The position numbers and the translations under genes are program-made. From an uncultured Bacteroidota bacterium (GTDB lineage: Bacteria; Bacteroidota; Bacteroidia; Flavobacteriales; Flavobacteriaceae), in the NCBI GenBank assembly GCA_903913315.1, contig CAIWKX010000115.1, forward strand, positions 1-64,000: a stretch of 64,000 bases of DNA, in the 5' to 3' direction. Positions 60,304 through 64,000 of this stretch are shown piece by piece. The notes beneath the pieces were generated by a model that did no database searches, was not told where the DNA came from, and was given only the letters and a program-made list of their open reading frames with translations. Within the stretch, counting starts at the first letter, position 1. Each line of letters starts with the position of its first letter.

Positions 60304-61203
60304 ATGAAAAAATTAATAGTAGTATTTATAATCTTGGTAACTAGCGCGACTTTATTTTCTTGTGAAGATTATGATGATAATGCAGTTCCACCCAAATTAA
60401 TTATTAAATTCAAATTTGACCCGACCCAAGCTCGTTTAGATAATTTTGGACAACCTTCAACATTAGCGGCAGGTCATGCTGCACAATCACCAATTTTTAA
60501 TACCATTTCTTCTCACTATATTGAATTTGCACCCAATGAAAATACGCAATTAGGGGCTGGACAAATAGTTTATCATGGAGCAGAAACTACAGCAGGAGGT
60601 GCCAATGCTATAGATTTCAGTCAAGCTAAGATTGTTGCAGAAGGAGAAACATTTCTTGAAATTCCATTGAGTCAATTAGCAGCAGGAACTTATGAATGGA
60701 TTCGAGTATCACTCTCTTATCAAAATTATCAGATTAATATCAGAAAACCGAGTTCTAGTTTAGAGTATCCAGGAACACTAGCTAGTTTTGTTGGATTTAA
60801 CACCTATATCGGAACTAGTTCAATTGGTAATGTCTTCTTTCCAGTTAATGGTAATAAACCACAAGGGTATTGGCAATTCGCTTTAAACGACTATCCTTAT
60901 TCTGATTCTGGTCAAGCTCCAGCAGGAGCAACTACCGTTCCAAATCCTTTGTCAGCTACATCTCCAATTCCTTTAAACTCGTGTGTGGTTACGGGAAAAT
61001 TTTCCACACCTTTAACTATTACTGGAGTTGATAAAAAGAATGTGGTTATAACACTTTCTTTGTCCACTAATAATAGTTTTGAATGGATAGATACCAACGG
61101 AAATGGGAAATATGATCCTTCGGAGGGAGAAAATGTTGTTGATATGGGATTGAGAGGATTAGTTCCTTCGTACACTTATACTAACAGTATTTCTAATCAA
61201 TAA
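60304..61203 (+). CDS. Hypothetical lipoprotein
   Basis: Lipobox-like SATLFSCEDYDDN; no specific domain recognised. Confidence 0.65.
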   Translation: MKKLIVVFIILVTSATLFSCEDYDDNAVPPKLIIKFKFDPTQARLDNFGQPSTLAAGHAAQSPIFNTISSHYIEFAPNENTQLGAGQIVYHGAETTAGGANAIDFSQAKIVAEGETFLEIPLSQLAAGTYEWIRVSLSYQNYQINIRKPSSSLEYPGTLASFVGFNTYIGTSSIGNVFFPVNGNKPQGYWQFALNDYPYSDSGQAPAGATTVPNPLSATSPIPLNSCVVTGKFSTPLTITGVDKKNVVITLSLSTNNSFEWIDTNGNGKYDPSEGENVVDMGLRGLVPSYTYTNSISNQ

Positions 61204-61271
61204 ATTATTGACCATCAACAAGTGTTAAACTCACTTTAAACTCATTATAAATTATATCGAAAAGGTTGTAG

Positions 61272-61279
61272 TATATTTG
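61272..61279 (+). promoter_or_regulatory. -7 box TATATTTG upstream of sdhC
   Basis: TATATTTG; a second candidate TATTTTTG lies at 61289-61296. Confidence 0.45.
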
Positions 61280-61327
61280 AAATAGCTGTATTTTTGTTTG
61301 ATTTTTTTAAAACAAATTAATACAACT

Positions 61328-61996
61328 ATGGCAAAATCTACATTTTTGAGTTCGTCCATTGCTAGGAAAGTCGCAATGGCACTTTCAGGACTCTTTTTAA
61401 TTACCTTTTTAGCACTTCACTTTTTTATAAATTTAACCTCCGTTTTCAGCGAAAGTGTATTTAATAAATGTTCTCATTTTATGGGATACAATCCATTAAT
61501 TCAGTTCGTTATGCAGCCAGTTTTAGTAGCTGGGGTTGTTTTCCATTTTGTTATGGGAATGGTTTTAGAACTAAAAAACAGAAATGCAAGACCTGTGGCT
61601 TACGCAAAATACAATGGAGCAGCAAATGCTTCTTGGGCTTCTAGAAATATGATTATTTCTGGGCTTGTTGTTTTAGCTTTTCTAGGCTTACACATGTACG
61701 ATTTTTGGTTTCAAGAAATTGTTTACAAATATGTAGATGTAAATTCAGTGGAACCAACAAGATACTATGGAGAATTAGTTGCAAAATTTGAAGATCCTAT
61801 TCGTACAGGTTTGTATTGTATTGCATTTTTATTGCTTTCTTTACATTTATGGCACGGATTCAGTTCTGCTTTTCAATCAGTAGGATTTAATAATAAATTT
61901 TCTAAAAGCATACAAAAACTTGGGTATGCTTTTGCAATTGTAGTTCCTTTTGGATTTATATTTATTGCTTTATTTCATCATTTTTTCAATAATTAA
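61328..61996 (+). CDS. sdhC: Succinate dehydrogenase cytochrome b subunit
   Basis: SSSIARKVAMALSGLFLITFLALHFFINLTSVF; followed by sdhA. Confidence 0.92.
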   Translation: MAKSTFLSSSIARKVAMALSGLFLITFLALHFFINLTSVFSESVFNKCSHFMGYNPLIQFVMQPVLVAGVVFHFVMGMVLELKNRNARPVAYAKYNGAANASWASRNMIISGLVVLAFLGLHMYDFWFQEIVYKYVDVNSVEPTRYYGELVAKFEDPIRTGLYCIAFLLLSLHLWHGFSSAFQSVGFNNKFSKSIQKLGYAFAIVVPFGFIFIALFHHFFNN

Positions 61997-62008
61997 TTTT
62001 CATAGCTA

Positions 62009-64000
62009 ATGAAGTTAGATTCTAAAACACCAGAAGGTCCGATTTCGGACAAATGGACAGATTATAAAGATCATTTAAAATTAGTTGCACCCAACAATAG
62101 ACCAAAAATTGATATTATTGTTGTAGGAACAGGTTTAGCTGGAGCTTCGGCAGCAGCCTCGTTTGGTGAAATGGGCTATAATGTAAAAGCATTTTGCTTT
62201 CAAGATTCTCCACGCCGCGCACATTCAATAGCTGCACAAGGTGGGATTAACGCAGCAAAAAATTACCAAAATGATGGTGACAGTGTTTTTAGATTATTCT
62301 ATGACACTATCAAAGGAGGAGATTATAGAGCTCGAGAAGCAAACGTTCACCGTTTAGCAGAAGTTTCTGGAAATATCATTGACCAATGTGTAGCGCAAGG
62401 GGTTCCTTTTGCTAGAGATTATGGTGGATTATTAGATAACCGTTCGTTTGGTGGTACTCAAGTACAAAGAACTTTTTATGCCGCAGGACAAACAGGACAA
62501 CAATTATTATTAGGAGCCTATTCAGCTTTATCTAGACAAATCGGATTGGGTCGTGTAAAAATGTACAACCGTCACGAAATGTTAGAATTGGTGAAGGTTG
62601 ATGGAAAAGCTCGTGGAATTATAGCTCGTGATTTAATTACTGGCGAAATCGAAAGACATTCAGCTCATGCTGTAATTATTGCAACAGGAGGTTATGGAAA
62701 CGTATATTTCCTTTCTACAAATGCTATGGGAAGTAACGTAACTGCTTCTTGGAAAGTGCACAAACAAGGGGCTGCTTTTGCCAATCCATGTTATGTACAA
62801 ATTCACCCCACCTGTATTCCAGTTCACGGCATCAATCAATCTAAATTAACATTGATGTCCGAATCATTGCGTAATTCAGGTCGTATATGGGTGCCAAAGA
62901 AAAAAGAAGATGCTGAAGCTATCAGAGCAGGAAAATTGAAGCCAACTCAAATTGCGGAAGAAGATAGAGATTACTACTTGGAAAGAAGATATCCTGCTTT
63001 TGGAAATCTTGTTCCTCGTGACGTAGCTTCGAGAGCTGCTAAAGAAAGATGCGATGCTGGTTATGGAATTGAAGCTAATGCTACTAATGAAGGAGTTTAT
63101 TTAGATTTCTCTACAGAAATTCAAAGTAAAGGAAAACAAGCAGCGTACGCCAAAGGAAATCATAATCCTACAGCAGAAGAAATTACAGCATTAGGAAAAC
63201 AATGGTTGGAAGAAAAATATGGTAACTTGTTTACCATGTACCAAAAAATCACCGATGAAAATCCGTATGAAACACCGATGAAAATTTATCCAGCGGTTCA
63301 CTATACTATGGGTGGTGTTTGGGTAGATTATAACTTACAATCTACAATTCCTGGATGTTTCGTAGCGGGAGAAGCTAATTTCTCTGACCATGGTGCTAAT
63401 AGACTTGGAGCTTCTGCTTTAATGCAAGGTCTAGCAGATGGTTATTTTGTTTTGCCTTACACGGTTTCAGATTATTTAGCGGATGACATCAGAACAGGTA
63501 AAATTTCTACAGAATCTCAAGAATTTATTGATGCAGAAAAAAGAGTTAAAGATTCTATCCATAAATTTTTAAACAATAACGGAACTAAAACAGTTGACCA
63601 TTTCCATAAACAATTAGGACACATTATGTGGAATAAAGTAGGTATGGGAAGAAATGCTCAAGGATTGACTGAAGCTATCGCTGAAATTGCTGCTTTAAAA
63701 GAAGAATTCTATAAAGATGTTTATGTTCCAGGTTCTGCTGACGAAATGAATCCAGAATTAGAAAAAGCACTTCGAGTTGCCGACTTTATGGAATTAGGTC
63801 AGTTAATGGCAATGGATGGATTACAACGTAAAGAATCTTGTGGAGGACACTTCCGTGAAGAATACCAAGATGCCGAAGGAGAAACGCTTCGTGATGATGT
63901 GAATATGGCTTTTGTAGGCGCTTGGGAATATCAAGGAGAAGATATCAGCAAAGAGATACTTCACAAAGAAGAATTGAAATTCGAGTTTATTAAAATTGCA
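62009..64000 (+). CDS. sdhA: Succinate dehydrogenase/fumarate reductase flavoprotein subunit, truncated by window edge
   Basis: Not in ORF track (no stop before window end); translation [20 protein letters not shown]...[22 protein letters not shown]...[24 protein letters not shown]. Confidence 0.95.
   Translation, partial: MKLDSKTPEGPISDKWTDYKDHLKLVAPNNRPKIDIIVVGTGLAGASAAASFGEMGYNVKAFCFQDSPRRAHSIAAQGGINAAKNYQNDGDSVFRLFYDTIKGGDYRAREANVHRLAEVSGNIIDQCVAQGVPFARDYGGLLDNRSFGGTQVQRTFYAAGQTGQQLLLGAYSALSRQIGLGRVKMYNRHEMLELVKVDGKARGIIARDLITGEIERHSAHAVIIATGGYGNVYFLSTNAMGSNVTASWKVHKQGAAFANPCYVQIHPTCIPVHGINQSKLTLMSESLRNSGRIWVPKKKEDAEAIRAGKLKPTQIAEEDRDYYLERRYPAFGNLVPRDVASRAAKERCDAGYGIEANATNEGVYLDFSTEIQSKGKQAAYAKGNHNPTAEEITALGKQWLEEKYGNLFTMYQKITDENPYETPMKIYPAVHYTMGGVWVDYNLQSTIPGCFVAGEANFSDHGANRLGASALMQGLADGYFVLPYTVSDYLADDIRTGKISTESQEFIDAEKRVKDSIHKFLNNNGTKTVDHFHKQLGHIMWNKVGMGRNAQGLTEAIAEIAALKEEFYKDVYVPGSADEMNPELEKALRVADFMELGQLMAMDGLQRKESCGGHFREEYQDAEGETLRDDVNMAFVGAWEYQGEDISKEILHKEELKFEFIKIA

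Overview
The window is a roughly 64 kb chromosomal segment of an AT-rich Bacteroidota genome, most likely Flavobacterium or a close relative. This is inferred from TAnnTTTG -7 promoter boxes, a PorZ-like type IX secretion protein, and THC0290_0291-family and IPExxxVDY-family proteins. It is gene-dense and mostly housekeeping: gdhA, recO, ileS, lspA, uvrC, hmgA/hppD, pgi, dinB, pyk, rnc-fabF-acpP, purN-rnhA, a PurF-like protein, sod, a RecB/AddA-like helicase, an AddB-like nuclease, kbl, an OmpA-family protein, pepP and sdhC-sdhA. No rRNA, tRNA, IS element, prophage or CRISPR array was recognised. The unusual content is intergenic. (1) Two adjacent TSS-aligned sibling small RNA candidates lie at 43.35-43.64 kb; each has its own -7 box, an identical 37-nt core and a strong but sequence-divergent intrinsic terminator. 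(2) Two separate arrays, each exactly nine units of 21 bp (189 bp) with quasi-palindromic units of the same design, lie at 13.4 kb and 54.7 kb; the second sits beside a small HTH-like/coiled-coil protein gene. (3) A 224-bp element upstream of dinB has 23-bp perfect terminal inverted repeats around about three 42-bp tandem repeats. (4) An 11-bp x 9 minisatellite, a perfect 20-bp palindrome just upstream of the PurF-like gene, a likely in-frame palindromic insertion in ileS, and a terminator-like hairpin inside the 5' coding region of rnc are also present. All functional proposals are inference from sequence alone.
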